From NCBI GenBank assembly GCA_045637805.1, contig JAZUAE010000001.1, positions 1 to 64,000 on the forward strand: a stretch of DNA of 64,000 bases, read 5' to 3'. A model generated the notes under the pieces. It saw nothing but the letters and a program-made list of their open reading frames with translations. It ran no database searches and had not been told where the DNA came from. Source of the stretch: CAKVLG01 sp045637805. Its GTDB lineage: Bacteria > Bacillota > Clostridia > Christensenellales > UBA1242. The stretch's first letter is position 1. Every line of letters starts with the position of its first letter. The translations under genes and the position numbers were made by a program. Shown here one piece after another: positions 24,065-32,621 of this stretch.

Positions 24065-25753
24065 TTATTCTGCTTTTTGTTTATTAGCTTCTGCAATAAG
24101 TTCTGTTGCATGAGATAATGCGACTTCGGTCAATGCACCACCTGTGAGTCTAGCCACCTCTTCAACTTTTCGTTTACCATTTAAAATTTCAATATTTGTC
24201 TCAGTCGATTTTCCATCTGAAGATTTTGAAATATAGAAATTATGATCAGCCATAGCGCAAATTTGAGGTAAGTGAGTAACACAAATAATTTGTCTACCTT
24301 TTGAAATTGACATCATTTTTTCTGCAAGTACACCCGCAATATGACCTGAAACACCAGAATCTATTTCATCAAAAATCATAGTTTCTATTGAATCTTTACC
24401 GGCAGTGATATTTTTTATAGCTAACATAAGTCTACTCATTTCGCCACCACTAACAACTTTCGTTAAAGGACGAACTGGTACACCTGCGTTTGCTGAAAAC
24501 ATAAATTCAATACCATCAAGTCCAAAAGCATCAAAATTGTCTAAGTCTTTATTGATAAATTGAACTTTAAAAACTGCATTTTTCATTCCAAGTTGATGCA
24601 ATTCGTTACCAATTTGTTCTTCTAATCTTGTTGCAATTGTTTTTCTGCATATAGACAACTCTCCACCTACATGCAAAATTTCACTTTGCAATTTTTCTTT
24701 TTCTTTCTTTAGTTTTATTATGTATTCTTCTGAATTAGCCAACTTATCATACTCTATTGTTATTTTTGACAAGTATTTATTTATATCTTCTACTGTCTTT
24801 CCATATTTTTTTGTAAAGGCATTGAAAAGATCAAGTCTTGCCTCTTTTATTGCAGCTTCCCTTTCATCAAACAACAAATCATCTTTAATTGAATATAAAG
24901 TATCTAATATGTCTTTTAATTCAATTTGAACGCTTGTTGCACGGTCTAATATTTCGCTTACTTTGTCAGTATATTTACTTGCATTTGAAAGCGTTGATAC
25001 AATTTTACTTGATTGATCAACAGCGCCACCTATATATGAATCACCTTCTAGCAAGTTGATTGAGGTATTTAACGCCTCGCTTATACGTTCACTATTACAA
25101 ACTAAAGTATGAAAAGCGCGAAGTTCTTCATCTTCCCCAACCTTAAAATTTGCCTCTTTAATTTCATCAATTTGATATCTATATAAATCTATAAGTTTTT
25201 GACGCTCACGATCATCTTCGGTCAATTCTATTAACTCTTTATTTATACCAGTATAAGCCGCAAAAAGTTCTGCAAACTTAGATTTTAAAGTTGTAGTTTT
25301 TTCATCTGCTAAACCGTCTAAATATGGCAAATGATTAGATACTTTTAAGAGAGATTGATGTTGAAACTGACCATGTAAATCCATTAATGGTTGAGTAATT
25401 TTTTTGAGCATAGAAAGTGTAAACATCTTACCATTTACACGACATTCGTTTTTTCCATCACTTGTTATTTTGCGAGAAATTATTATAGTATTTTCTCTAT
25501 CAAGTCCGAATTCGTCTAATGAGTTTAAAACATTGACGTTATTTGTTGTAAAAACAGCCTCAACAAAAGCTTGATTTTCACCATGCGAGATAATGGTTTT
25601 ATCAGCTTTTTCACCAAGCAATAACGAGAGAGAGTCAATAATAAGCGACTTTCCCGATCCTGTTTCACCGGACAAACAGTTAAAACCACTATTGAATACA
25701 ATCATACCATCACGGATAAGAGCAACATTTTTTATGGTCAAACTTTCAAGCAT
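24065..25753 (-). CDS. recN: DNA repair protein RecN
   Basis: A 562-residue SMC-like ATPase that acts early in double-strand break repair. Walker A is GETGSGKS (about 30-37), the ABC signature region KVVSGGEMSRLMLAIK and Walker B TMIFDEIDSGVSG lie in the C-terminal half, with coiled-coil arms between (about 150-370). Length matches the family. It overlaps the start of xseB's stop at 25753 and precedes spoIVB, the conserved recN-spoIVB-spo0A order of endospore formers. Confidence 0.96.
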   Translation of the reverse strand: MLESLTIKNVALIRDGMIVFNSGFNCLSGETGSGKSLIIDSLSLLLGEKADKTIISHGENQAFVEAVFTTNNVNVLNSLDEFGLDRENTIIISRKITSDGKNECRVNGKMFTLSMLKKITQPLMDLHGQFQHQSLLKVSNHLPYLDGLADEKTTTLKSKFAELFAAYTGINKELIELTEDDRERQKLIDLYRYQIDEIKEANFKVGEDEELRAFHTLVCNSERISEALNTSINLLEGDSYIGGAVDQSSKIVSTLSNASKYTDKVSEILDRATSVQIELKDILDTLYSIKDDLLFDEREAAIKEARLDLFNAFTKKYGKTVEDINKYLSKITIEYDKLANSEEYIIKLKKEKEKLQSEILHVGGELSICRKTIATRLEEQIGNELHQLGMKNAVFKVQFINKDLDNFDAFGLDGIEFMFSANAGVPVRPLTKVVSGGEMSRLMLAIKNITAGKDSIETMIFDEIDSGVSGHIAGVLAEKMMSISKGRQIICVTHLPQICAMADHNFYISKSSDGKSTETNIEILNGKRKVEEVARLTGGALTEVALSHATELIAEANKQKAE

Positions 25754-25983
25754 TAATTATCACCAACTTTATTAATTTCAGTGAATGGTTTTATTTTTAT
25801 TTCATCAAGTTGTTTTTTGATAAGTAAAACCTCACCATCAGTTTGTTTTATTTTATCAAAGCAAATTTTAGAAAGTTCTACACTTTTTTCAAACAATTTA
25901 ACTGATTCATCAAGTGTAAGTTTTCCACTTTCTAAGCTTTCTGCAATATTTTGTAATTCATTAATAGCTTCTTCAAATGTCAT
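25753..25983 (-). CDS. xseB: Exodeoxyribonuclease VII small subunit
   Basis: A 76-residue, all-helical protein: TFEEAINELQNIAESLESGKLTLDESVKLFEKSVEL is recognisable as XseB (quoted segments TFEEAINELQ and GKLTLDESVKLFE). It forms the multi-copy small subunit of the single-strand exonuclease with XseA, whose gene is directly upstream and ends where xseB begins. Confidence 0.95.
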   Translation of the reverse strand: MTFEEAINELQNIAESLESGKLTLDESVKLFEKSVELSKICFDKIKQTDGEVLLIKKQLDEIKIKPFTEINKVGDN

Positions 25984-27167
25984 TATTTTTTCTCCTTTAC
26001 AACTTTTACTTCACTTATAATAGTCCCATCTTTAAGCTCGATCTGAATTTCGTCACCTATTTTTACATCATTTGTTTTTTCTATAGTTTTTCCATTAACC
26101 GTAGTTCTAGAAAATCCTCTCCTCAATAATTCAAGAGGATTAGATTTTGACAACTTGACTTCTAATAAATCGAGTTTAGATTTTCTTTCATTATAACCAG
26201 TCTCAAAAGAGCGTTCAATGTTACTGATTAGCCCATCTATTGCCAGTTTATGCGAGGTTAACACTTTTTCCATAACATTTATAGATAACGAAACTGCATT
26301 ACTTGTTTCCTGTTTTTTCTGCATCATTAATTGATCCATCTTAGAATTTATAAAATCAACAGTTCTAATTATGTTGTTTAATTCCACATTAAAATCAAAT
26401 ACAGCCAGCTCTGCAGCAACTGAAGGGGTTGGTGCCCTCATATCAGCAACAAAATCAATTAATGAAAAATCCGTTTCGTGACCGACCCCAGTTATTATAG
26501 GTTTTTTACAATCAAAGACTACACGTACAATTTTTTCATTATTAAATGCTGAAAAATCCTCAAATGAGCCACCGCCACGAGCAACAATAACAACATCAAC
26601 ATCGCTCTCTTCAAAATATTTTAATCCTTCTATTATTTCATTTTCGGCACCTACGCCTTGAACTTTTGCAGGATATACTATCAATTGAGTATATGGGTTT
26701 TTTCGTTTTGTTACATTGTATATATCTCTAATAACTGCTCCTGTTTCACTGGTGACTACACCAACTTTTGAAGCAAATCTAGGAAGCGACTTTTTATACC
26801 TTTCATCAAAAACGCCTTCACTCTCTAATTTGTTTTTAAGTTCCATATACCTAGCATACAATTCGCCTTGTCCATAAGGTTCAACTTTATTTGCAACAAA
26901 AGAAAGTTTACCTATTTTTACTGAATAATTAAGTTTACCAGTTACAAGCACTTTGTCTCCATTCTTTTGATTGAGTGAGTATGCACCAAACATCACACAA
27001 GAAATTTGAGCACCCTCCTCTTTAATATCAAAATAGGCATTATTTCCTGAAATCTTAAAGTTTGAAATCTCACCAAAAACACTGATATTTGATATCAAAT
27101 CCTCAGCGTCGATAATTCTTTTTACGTATGTGTTAAGTTGTGTTATGGTCAAAACAATATTTTGCAT
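25983..27167 (-). CDS. xseA: Exodeoxyribonuclease VII large subunit
   Basis: A 394-residue protein with an N-terminal OB fold (SVFGEISNFKISGNNAYFDIK) and the catalytic region VVIVARGGGSFEDFSAFN plus GVGHETDFSLIDFVADMRAPTPSVAAE (hallmarks GHETD and RAPTPS). With XseB it degrades single-stranded DNA. The ATG overlaps the nusB stop as TAATG, so translation is coupled. Confidence 0.96.
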   Translation of the reverse strand: MQNIVLTITQLNTYVKRIIDAEDLISNISVFGEISNFKISGNNAYFDIKEEGAQISCVMFGAYSLNQKNGDKVLVTGKLNYSVKIGKLSFVANKVEPYGQGELYARYMELKNKLESEGVFDERYKKSLPRFASKVGVVTSETGAVIRDIYNVTKRKNPYTQLIVYPAKVQGVGAENEIIEGLKYFEESDVDVVIVARGGGSFEDFSAFNNEKIVRVVFDCKKPIITGVGHETDFSLIDFVADMRAPTPSVAAELAVFDFNVELNNIIRTVDFINSKMDQLMMQKKQETSNAVSLSINVMEKVLTSHKLAIDGLISNIERSFETGYNERKSKLDLLEVKLSKSNPLELLRRGFSRTTVNGKTIEKTNDVKIGDEIQIELKDGTIISEVKVVKEKK

Positions 27168-27559
27168 TATTCACCTGTAAAGTTAGATAAAATTCCGTTA
27201 ATAAACTTACCACTTTTATCTGTGGAGTACTTTTTTGCTAAATTGATAGCCTCGTTAATACTAACCTTGTGTGGTATAGATTTTATATAACTCATTTCAT
27301 AAATAGCCACAAGCAAAATAGCCAAGTCTACCTTATAAATTCTATCAATAGCAAATCCATGGCTAAGTTCGCCAATACAATTAACAAGTTCGTCATAATG
27401 ATTAACGATCCCATTATATACCTCTAAAACATAACCTTTTTCAGCTTCAATCTTATTTTCTTCACATAAAATATCAACAAGTTCCAAATCTTGTTTTTTA
27501 TGGAAAGAATATTCAAAAACTAATTTAAACGCGACATCGCGTGCAATATATCTACTCAT
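27167..27559 (-). CDS. nusB: Transcription antitermination factor NusB
   Basis: A 130-residue helical protein. RDVAFKLVFEYSFHK at the start and VSINEAINLAKKYSTDKSGKFINGIL near the end are the NusB signature segments (short forms: SINEAINLAKKY, KFINGIL). It binds boxA RNA with NusE/S10 in rRNA antitermination. In Clostridia nusB commonly follows an Asp23-family gene and precedes xseA, as seen here. Confidence 0.94.
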   Translation of the reverse strand: MSRYIARDVAFKLVFEYSFHKKQDLELVDILCEENKIEAEKGYVLEVYNGIVNHYDELVNCIGELSHGFAIDRIYKVDLAILLVAIYEMSYIKSIPHKVSINEAINLAKKYSTDKSGKFINGILSNFTGE

Positions 27560-27568
27560 AATATTTCC

Positions 27569-28501
27569 TTAATTTGTCATTTCTGATTGTTCTTCTTTAA
27601 TAAAATTTCTTTTGTATGTAACCTTTAAATTTGTTTGAGGCTTTATTTGAATGTCTGATGTTTTTGACACATTATCTTTTTTATCGTTAACAGAATTGTC
27701 GGCAGCTGGTTCTTGTTTTGTGCTCAAACTAAACTTTTTATCCTCATTTAAATTTTCACCTTTTAATCCTGTAACTTCTTTACCATATTTATAATTAACA
27801 GCACTTGCACCCTTCTTTTGCTCTTTTATTTCGTTTAACTTTGCAGGTGTTATGTACTCAGTCTTGGTTGAAGTAACTTTTTTGATAGCCTTGTTTATAT
27901 TCTCAAGTTTATCTTTATCACCTTTTTCTTCAGCTTCTTTTTTCTTGTCTCTAAGCTTTTTAAGTAAAATTAAACGCTCTCTTTGTTCAGGTGTAAGTTT
28001 TCTTGTAAGAACAAATGAACTTGCAGATTTTACTTTTGCAATTTTACCTGCTCTATTTTTTATTATAACCACTGCGGGTCTTTCAACACCATCTTTATTA
28101 AATTTAGGATTAACTTCGAGTTCTTCATAAATAGTTTTTACTCGTCTTCCTTTTTCATCATAAATCGGAACTAAACCTAATAATTCATAGATAGTCAGTA
28201 TTCTACCAGTGTCATCATACTTGATAGGTATACCTAATTCTTTGTAGATAGCTGTGGGATCATCATCGTATTTTTTTAATGATAAATCTTGAAGGCTTTT
28301 TTCTAACAATTTAATTTTTAATTTTTTAGTTAAATCAATAATCTTTAAAATTATAAGAACAGATGCGATAACTTGAATTCCAAGTAACAAACCAAAGGTT
28401 AAAGGAGAAAAAACACCAACTATAAATAGAATGACATTTAGGATTGTCATTCCACCAAGTATTCCCAAAATCACACTCCATATTTTCCTTTGTTTACGCA
28501 T
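27569..28501 (-). CDS. Unknown membrane protein with three 20-residue repeats
   Basis: Not recognised. A 310-residue protein with two adjacent N-terminal membrane helices (about 9-33 and 34-54). Then come three consecutive 20-residue units (83-102, 103-122, 123-142) of the form T[AI]YxELxxxPxYDxxGRxx: TAIYKELGIPIKYDDTGRIL, TIYELLGLVPIYDEKGRRVK and the more diverged TIYEELEVNPKFNKDGVERP. The rest (150-310) is very rich in K and E, probably cytoplasmic and disordered. It lies between the Asp23-family gene and nusB, where many Clostridia encode small membrane proteins of the same stress/cell-envelope cluster. Role unknown. Confidence 0.75.
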   Translation of the reverse strand: MRKQRKIWSVILGILGGMTILNVILFIVGVFSPLTFGLLLGIQVIASVLIILKIIDLTKKLKIKLLEKSLQDLSLKKYDDDPTAIYKELGIPIKYDDTGRILTIYELLGLVPIYDEKGRRVKTIYEELEVNPKFNKDGVERPAVVIIKNRAGKIAKVKSASSFVLTRKLTPEQRERLILLKKLRDKKKEAEEKGDKDKLENINKAIKKVTSTKTEYITPAKLNEIKEQKKGASAVNYKYGKEVTGLKGENLNEDKKFSLSTKQEPAADNSVNDKKDNVSKTSDIQIKPQTNLKVTYKRNFIKEEQSEMTN

Positions 28502-28521
28502 ACCTTTTCCTCAAATATAAA

Positions 28522-28543
28522 AACCTTTAATTGCTTAAAGGTT
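28522..28543 (-). terminator. Terminator after the Asp23-family gene
   Basis: AACCTTTAA/TTAAAGGTT forms a 9-bp stem (GCAA loop on the minus strand) at the stop codon, followed by TTTATATTT. Since the next gene begins only 20 bases downstream and lacks an obvious promoter, partial read-through is likely. Confidence 0.7.
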
Positions 28544-28929
28544 TACATTATTGCAACATCATCATTTGCTGAGAAAACAACACCCATAACATTAACGTTT
28601 ATAGTGTCAACCTTAAACTCAGTCATAGACTCAATACTGCTCTTTATATTTTCTTGAACTCTAAAAGCAACATCTTTTACTGAATAGCCAAATATTACAT
28701 TAATGAAAACATCAACATATACATTACCATCAACAAAATCTATCGCTATGCCGCGTTGATAATTCTTAAAAAACATACGTTTTAGTGCTGATACACCTAC
28801 TGAGCTAAGACCTGCAACACCACTTATTTCTTGAGTTGCAAGTTTAACAATAGATAAAACTACATGCTTTTTATAAGAAACGCTACCATCATCTTCAGTA
28901 TTAATTATTTTTTTAACATTTTTTGCCAT
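28543..28929 (-). CDS. Asp23/Gls24 family envelope stress protein
   Basis: A 128-residue protein with the family core SIVKLATQEISGVAGLSSVG and the beta-strand region VYVDVFINVIFGYSVKDVAFRVQENIKSSIE (seen as FGYSVKDVAFRVQ). Asp23-family proteins are recruited to the membrane by partner proteins and relate to envelope stress. The open frame extends to 28968, but ATG 28929 has GGAG just upstream. It has its own promoter and precedes the unknown repeat membrane protein, which could be its membrane partner (inference). Confidence 0.92.
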   Translation of the reverse strand: MAKNVKKIINTEDDGSVSYKKHVVLSIVKLATQEISGVAGLSSVGVSALKRMFFKNYQRGIAIDFVDGNVYVDVFINVIFGYSVKDVAFRVQENIKSSIESMTEFKVDTINVNVMGVVFSANDDVAIM

Positions 28930-28951
28930 AAGTACTCCTAAACTTATATTA

Positions 28952-28980
28952 AGTATAACATAAAACATAAATTATGGCAA
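28952..28980 (-). promoter_or_regulatory. Promoter of the Asp23-family gene
   Basis: TTGCCA (28975-28980) and TATACT (28952-28957) with a 17-base spacer on the minus strand, giving a short leader with TTTAGGAG. Confidence 0.7.
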
Positions 28981-29004
28981 GACTTTAAAAAGTTAATTTA
29001 AAAT

Positions 29005-29475
29005 TTATTCTACAGGAATAACTTTAACATTTGTAGCTGAAACTTTTGTTTGATCAACTAAAATTGCAAGGATCTTTGCAACTTGACTAGATGTAAGACC
29101 ATTTGATTTTACCATTACATTGTAATTACCATCAGCACTAGTTACAATCGCATCTTCGAATCCTGCAGCCATAATCTTACCCTCAAGTAAAATTTCAGTA
29201 TTCATAAGTGCTGAAATTTCCATTATTTTTGCATTTGCCTCTGCAATTTGAGTATTGTCAGTTGATGTATTTACCACTGATTGATAATATGACACTTGCA
29301 TATCACGAGTTGCCTGCTTGTCTGCCCTATATGTACTAAAGAAGTTTGTATTTTGCATAGTAGATGTTGTTTCAACATCACTTGAAGAATTCAAAGCAAT
29401 ATTCAAGTAACCAGTCACTAACAACAGCACAACCATTCCCATTAAAATAAAAATTTTTTTGCCTTTAGTAAGCAT
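29005..29475 (-). CDS. spoIIIAH: Stage III sporulation protein AH
   Basis: A 156-residue protein: one N-terminal membrane helix (KIFILMGMVVLLLVTGYLNIAL), a linker, and a C-terminal ring-building domain ending in a YscJ/FliF-like fold (MAAGFEDAIVTSADGNYNVM). SpoIIIAH faces the intermembrane space from the mother cell and binds SpoIIQ. The frame opens at 29508, but ATG 29475 follows a perfect AAGGAGGGG. It is the last gene of the spoIIIA operon, as in Bacillus and Clostridium. Confidence 0.92.
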   Translation of the reverse strand: MLTKGKKIFILMGMVVLLLVTGYLNIALNSSSDVETTSTMQNTNFFSTYRADKQATRDMQVSYYQSVVNTSTDNTQIAEANAKIMEISALMNTEILLEGKIMAAGFEDAIVTSADGNYNVMVKSNGLTSSQVAKILAILVDQTKVSATNVKVIPVE

Positions 29476-29507
29476 AATATTCCCCTCCTTAAAACCTATT
29501 ACTTTCA

Positions 29508-30062
29508 TTATTTACCCTCCAAAACTTCAATACAAGAAACATTGACTCCAAGCACGCTGGAAATTATATTAACTATTTCAAGTTTTTTCTTTGGATCGCC
29601 TGCACCACCTGCCACTATTAAAACACCTTCAATTTTTGGTAATTCTTCAAGCACAACAATGGGATAAGTCAATGTACCGTCTTTGGCTAATATAATTGTA
29701 TTCGTTAAAAGACCACTTGATGATTGAGATGATGAATTTTTTTGTTCCGAAAGATAAGTTATTTTAGGACTTTGTGAAATATTTATAAAGACTTTGACAT
29801 TTGAAAGCCCCTTAACTGAACTTAAAACATTAACAAGCCTATCCTCAGTTTGTTTTGCGTAAATTAAATACAAACTTTTATTATTAGTATTTAGACTTGA
29901 ATTTGAGTTATCCTTTGATTTTGTTTTATTTAAGCTGCTAACAAATAAGCAAAAAATTACTACAACTAGTAGGATTGAAATCAAATACAAAACCTTTTTA
30001 TTTGTTTTAATTTCTTTAAATTTATCTAAAAATTTAAATTTACTTTTATTATTGTTTTCCAT
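29508..30062 (-). CDS. spoIIIAG: Stage III sporulation protein AG
   Basis: A 184-residue protein with one membrane helix (about 24-44) and a C-terminal ring domain carrying the family pattern EGVLIVAGGAGDPKKKLEIVN, seen as GVLIVAGGAGDP. SpoIIIAG forms a large ring in the feeding channel between mother cell and forespore. A serine-rich insertion (NSSSQSSSG, about 109-117) lies in the region that makes a beta-triangle in homologues. The gap of 107 bases upstream separates it from the shortened spoIIIAF. Confidence 0.93.
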   Translation of the reverse strand: MENNNKSKFKFLDKFKEIKTNKKVLYLISILLVVVIFCLFVSSLNKTKSKDNSNSSLNTNNKSLYLIYAKQTEDRLVNVLSSVKGLSNVKVFINISQSPKITYLSEQKNSSSQSSSGLLTNTIILAKDGTLTYPIVVLEELPKIEGVLIVAGGAGDPKKKLEIVNIISSVLGVNVSCIEVLEGK

Positions 30063-30169
30063 AACAAAACCTTATTAAATCATATATTTCAACTTAGATT
30101 AAAATTACTAAAAAATGCAAATTTTATTAAATTTTAATGCAAATTATGCAATTTTTTACATGTTTTTAA
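30063..30169 (-). other. AT-rich gap between spoIIIAF and spoIIIAG, no gene seen
   Basis: Contains two AATGCAAAT copies and AT-rich spacers. No open frame continues spoIIIAF here, and no clear promoter or Shine-Dalgarno is visible before the ATG of spoIIIAG. It may be the decayed remainder of the missing spoIIIAF 3' part. Confidence 0.5.
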
Positions 30170-30340
30170 CTAAAAATTGAGATTTTTAATTAAATCAAAC
30201 ATTGACGTTACTAAAATATAAAACATAAAAATTGAGGTGGTAGACTTAACAATCTTATACATTTTACCATTAGAAATTATTAAATCCACTAACAAATTTA
30301 TTAGCACGGAACCTACTACTTTGTATACAAAATCAATCAT
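30170..30340 (-). CDS. spoIIIAF: Truncated stage III sporulation protein AF (56 aa)
   Basis: A 56-residue open frame starting MIDFVYKVVGSVLINLLVDL and ending MFDLIKNLNF-stop. It lies exactly between spoIIIAE and spoIIIAG, and its ATG overlaps the spoIIIAE stop as TGATG, so it is translationally coupled. It has the two membrane helices typical of the SpoIIIAF N-terminus and a central DLIISNGKMYKIVK that corresponds to the SpoIIIAF IDxLLPxGKxKKYVK block. The soluble C-terminal ring-like domain (about 120-150 residues in homologues) is missing altogether. Confidence 0.75.
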   Translation of the reverse strand: MIDFVYKVVGSVLINLLVDLIISNGKMYKIVKSTTSIFMFYILVTSMFDLIKNLNF

Positions 30341-31533
30341 CACACAACAGCTCCTGACACACTACAAATTATTAAAATTATTGTAATTGCATACATAAAA
30401 ACACAAACAAGTAAACAAGTCAAAAGTAATTTAAAACAACCTCCCACTGAAGACAAAATTGAAACACTATTTGTGTCGCCTAACGGCTCTAAAACTCCAG
30501 CTAAAAATTTTAAACACAAACTAAAAACAGCTATAGCAATAAGTGGAGAAAATATACTACTAAACATTAATATTATTCCAACAAGTCCCACCGAATTTCT
30601 AACAAGCAACAATCCAGCCTTAACAATTTCAAATCCTTCAGAAACATATCCACCAAGCAAAGGTACATAATTTTTTACAGCAAATTTTGCCGCCTTTAAA
30701 CTTAATCCATCAGAAGTTGAAGCAGTTATTCCTTGCATTGAAAAAAATAAAAAGAACACACCAAAGGAAACTCCAACAATCCACTTAAATAACGAATTAA
30801 AAAATTCTATCAGTTTTGTGAATTTTGTTTTTGAGGATAAATTATTTAAAATTGACAAAACAAAAACTAATGAAAAAATCGGTAACAACACATAAGAAAA
30901 CAAATTCGATAATAAATTTGACAAAAAGGCAATCAGAGGAGTAAAAGCCGCTACAGTACCACTAGCCCCTATACTCGTCATAATAGTTAAAAGTATAGGA
31001 AAAACAATATTCATTTGTTTTTGCATTGAAAATATTGAATTTGTTGCATCTTCAATAATCCCAACTGAAAGTCGAACAATTATACTAATAACTACAGCAA
31101 AACAAACAAAATATATAATTTCTTCAACACTTTGTTTTCCTACATCAGCTTTTACTTTATTAAATAAAACACACAATAAAACAATTACTAATATCACCAT
31201 TAATGCTGACAAATAGTTTTTAAAATTTTCTTTTACGCCATCAATAATATAATTAAAAACAGAAACTATATCACTGCCTATTTCACCATTTATAATAGAC
31301 AGTACTATTTCTTTTACACTCATCCCCTCAAACACATTGACACTAATTTTTGACTCATCTAAATATCTATCAAGTTCGTCAAAGTCAATTTTTTCAATTT
31401 CCTCTTCTATCACATTTCCAAGTTCACTATCCATGGATTCAGCTGCAAAACAACTGTTTAAAGTAAAATTAGTAAAAGTTATAAAAAACGCAATAATTGC
31501 GATAATAATATGAAAAATTGCATGTTTTTTCAT
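30340..31533 (-). CDS. spoIIIAE: Stage III sporulation protein AE
   Basis: A 397-residue multi-pass membrane protein with a signal-like N-terminus, an acidic soluble segment (EEEIEKIDFDELDRYLDESK) and about seven or eight helices, including SIGASGTVAAFTPLIAFLSNLL and VKNYVPLLGGYVSEGFEIVK (recognisable blocks: GTVAAFTP and NYVPLLGGY). It forms part of the membrane base of the SpoIIIA-SpoIIQ feeding channel. Overlaps spoIIIAD by four bases. Confidence 0.94.
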   Translation of the reverse strand: MKKHAIFHIIIAIIAFFITFTNFTLNSCFAAESMDSELGNVIEEEIEKIDFDELDRYLDESKISVNVFEGMSVKEIVLSIINGEIGSDIVSVFNYIIDGVKENFKNYLSALMVILVIVLLCVLFNKVKADVGKQSVEEIIYFVCFAVVISIIVRLSVGIIEDATNSIFSMQKQMNIVFPILLTIMTSIGASGTVAAFTPLIAFLSNLLSNLFSYVLLPIFSLVFVLSILNNLSSKTKFTKLIEFFNSLFKWIVGVSFGVFFLFFSMQGITASTSDGLSLKAAKFAVKNYVPLLGGYVSEGFEIVKAGLLLVRNSVGLVGIILMFSSIFSPLIAIAVFSLCLKFLAGVLEPLGDTNSVSILSSVGGCFKLLLTCLLVCVFMYAITIILIICSVSGAVV

Positions 31534-31913
31534 GAAATCACACTCAAAATTGTATTTATTAAATTTTTAATTATAGGCAACGAAATAACACATATTGCTA
31601 TTTTGCCACCCATTATAATTTTATTTGAAAGAGTTTTGTTACCACCATCTTCAGCAATATCGCTAACAAATTCCGTTATATAGCCAACACCAACAACTTT
31701 GATCACAGGAACAAACAATTCACTACTTATACCTGTTAGTTGAGATATATTAAAAACCTCACCTACAATTTCTTCCAGACCTGTAATCATCATAAAAAAA
31801 ATAATAAGAGCTCCGCATACACTAACCAAAATTGAAAACTCTGGCCTGTACTGCTTAAAGAGCAATGACAAGATTACACAAACCAAACCAATACCTATTA
31901 TTTTTATTAACAT
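31530..31913 (-). CDS. spoIIIAD: Stage III sporulation protein AD
   Basis: A 127-residue membrane protein with about four helices, beginning with a helix and FKQYRPEFSILVSVCGALIIFF and containing VIKVVGVGYITEFVSDIAEDGG, the conserved SpoIIIAC/AD segment (short form GYITEFVSDIAED). Part of the SpoIIIA complex. Preceded by spoIIIAC with an 8-base gap and overlapping spoIIIAE. Confidence 0.94.
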   Translation of the reverse strand: MLIKIIGIGLVCVILSLLFKQYRPEFSILVSVCGALIIFFMMITGLEEIVGEVFNISQLTGISSELFVPVIKVVGVGYITEFVSDIAEDGGNKTLSNKIIMGGKIAICVISLPIIKNLINTILSVIS

Positions 31914-31921
31914 ATTACTTC

Positions 31922-32119
31922 CTAATACAAACTAAATAAAGTTTTTACTGTTTCAAATAATTCACTTATCATTCCAAGAACCATTACAAGAACAATGATT
32001 AAACTTGCAAGTGTGACAAGTGTAGCTATTTCGCTTTTGCCACTATGATTTAAAATCTGATTTACAACAGCAGTTAAAATTCCTATCGCTGCAATTTTAA
32101 AAATAATCCCGATATCCAT
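31922..32119 (-). CDS. spoIIIAC: Stage III sporulation protein AC
   Basis: A 65-residue protein with two membrane helices: DIGIIFKIAAIGILTAVVNQIL and a second from about 31 to 52. Size and the IFKIAAIGILTAV start match SpoIIIAC. It lies in the standard place between spoIIIAB and spoIIIAD. Confidence 0.93.
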   Translation of the reverse strand: MDIGIIFKIAAIGILTAVVNQILNHSGKSEIATLVTLASLIIVLVMVLGMISELFETVKTLFSLY

Positions 32120-32127
32120 CTTTCACC

Positions 32128-32616
32128 CTAAATTACTATAATCGCAATAATAAGCCCGACACCTATACCAAGTTTTGAATAGGTGTTATAATTTTTATTT
32201 TTTAATTCTTCACTGGTATTTAATCTTTTTTTAAACACTTCTTTATAACCGTTTATAAACTCCTGCTCAGAACATGTATCACTTTTTCCAAGCCTCGAAA
32301 AAAATGCCACCAGTTCCATCTTTTCTTCTTTGTCAAGTTTAACCTCTAGCACTTTTTCTATCGTCTCACGGTTTAATTGATTATTTGTTATTAGATCTAT
32401 GATAGAATTTAAAAAATTTTCAAAAAATTTTTCACCTTTAAATGAGATGAAACTTTCTTTTAACAATCCCATATTGTAACTAATATTTAATTTTAGATGC
32501 GCAGCAAAATTGCAAAGTTCTTTATAAAACTTATATTTTTTCACATATTCATTAGCAATAGTAAAACCGATAAGCCCACTAATAACAACTATAATACATG
32601 ACAACACATAGCTCAT
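32128..32616 (-). CDS. spoIIIAB: Stage III sporulation protein AB
   Basis: A 162-residue protein with membrane helices at both ends (about 4-22 and 148-162) and a cytoplasmic helical domain between. This is the SpoIIIAB layout, related to type II secretion GspF-like proteins. FFSRLGKSDTCSEQEFINGY matches the family LG.SD...Q. pattern (here LGKSDTCSEQ). It follows spoIIIAA by five bases. Confidence 0.92.
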   Translation of the reverse strand: MSYVLSCIIVVISGLIGFTIANEYVKKYKFYKELCNFAAHLKLNISYNMGLLKESFISFKGEKFFENFLNSIIDLITNNQLNRETIEKVLEVKLDKEEKMELVAFFSRLGKSDTCSEQEFINGYKEVFKKRLNTSEELKNKNYNTYSKLGIGVGLIIAIIVI

Positions 32617-32621
32617 AACCG

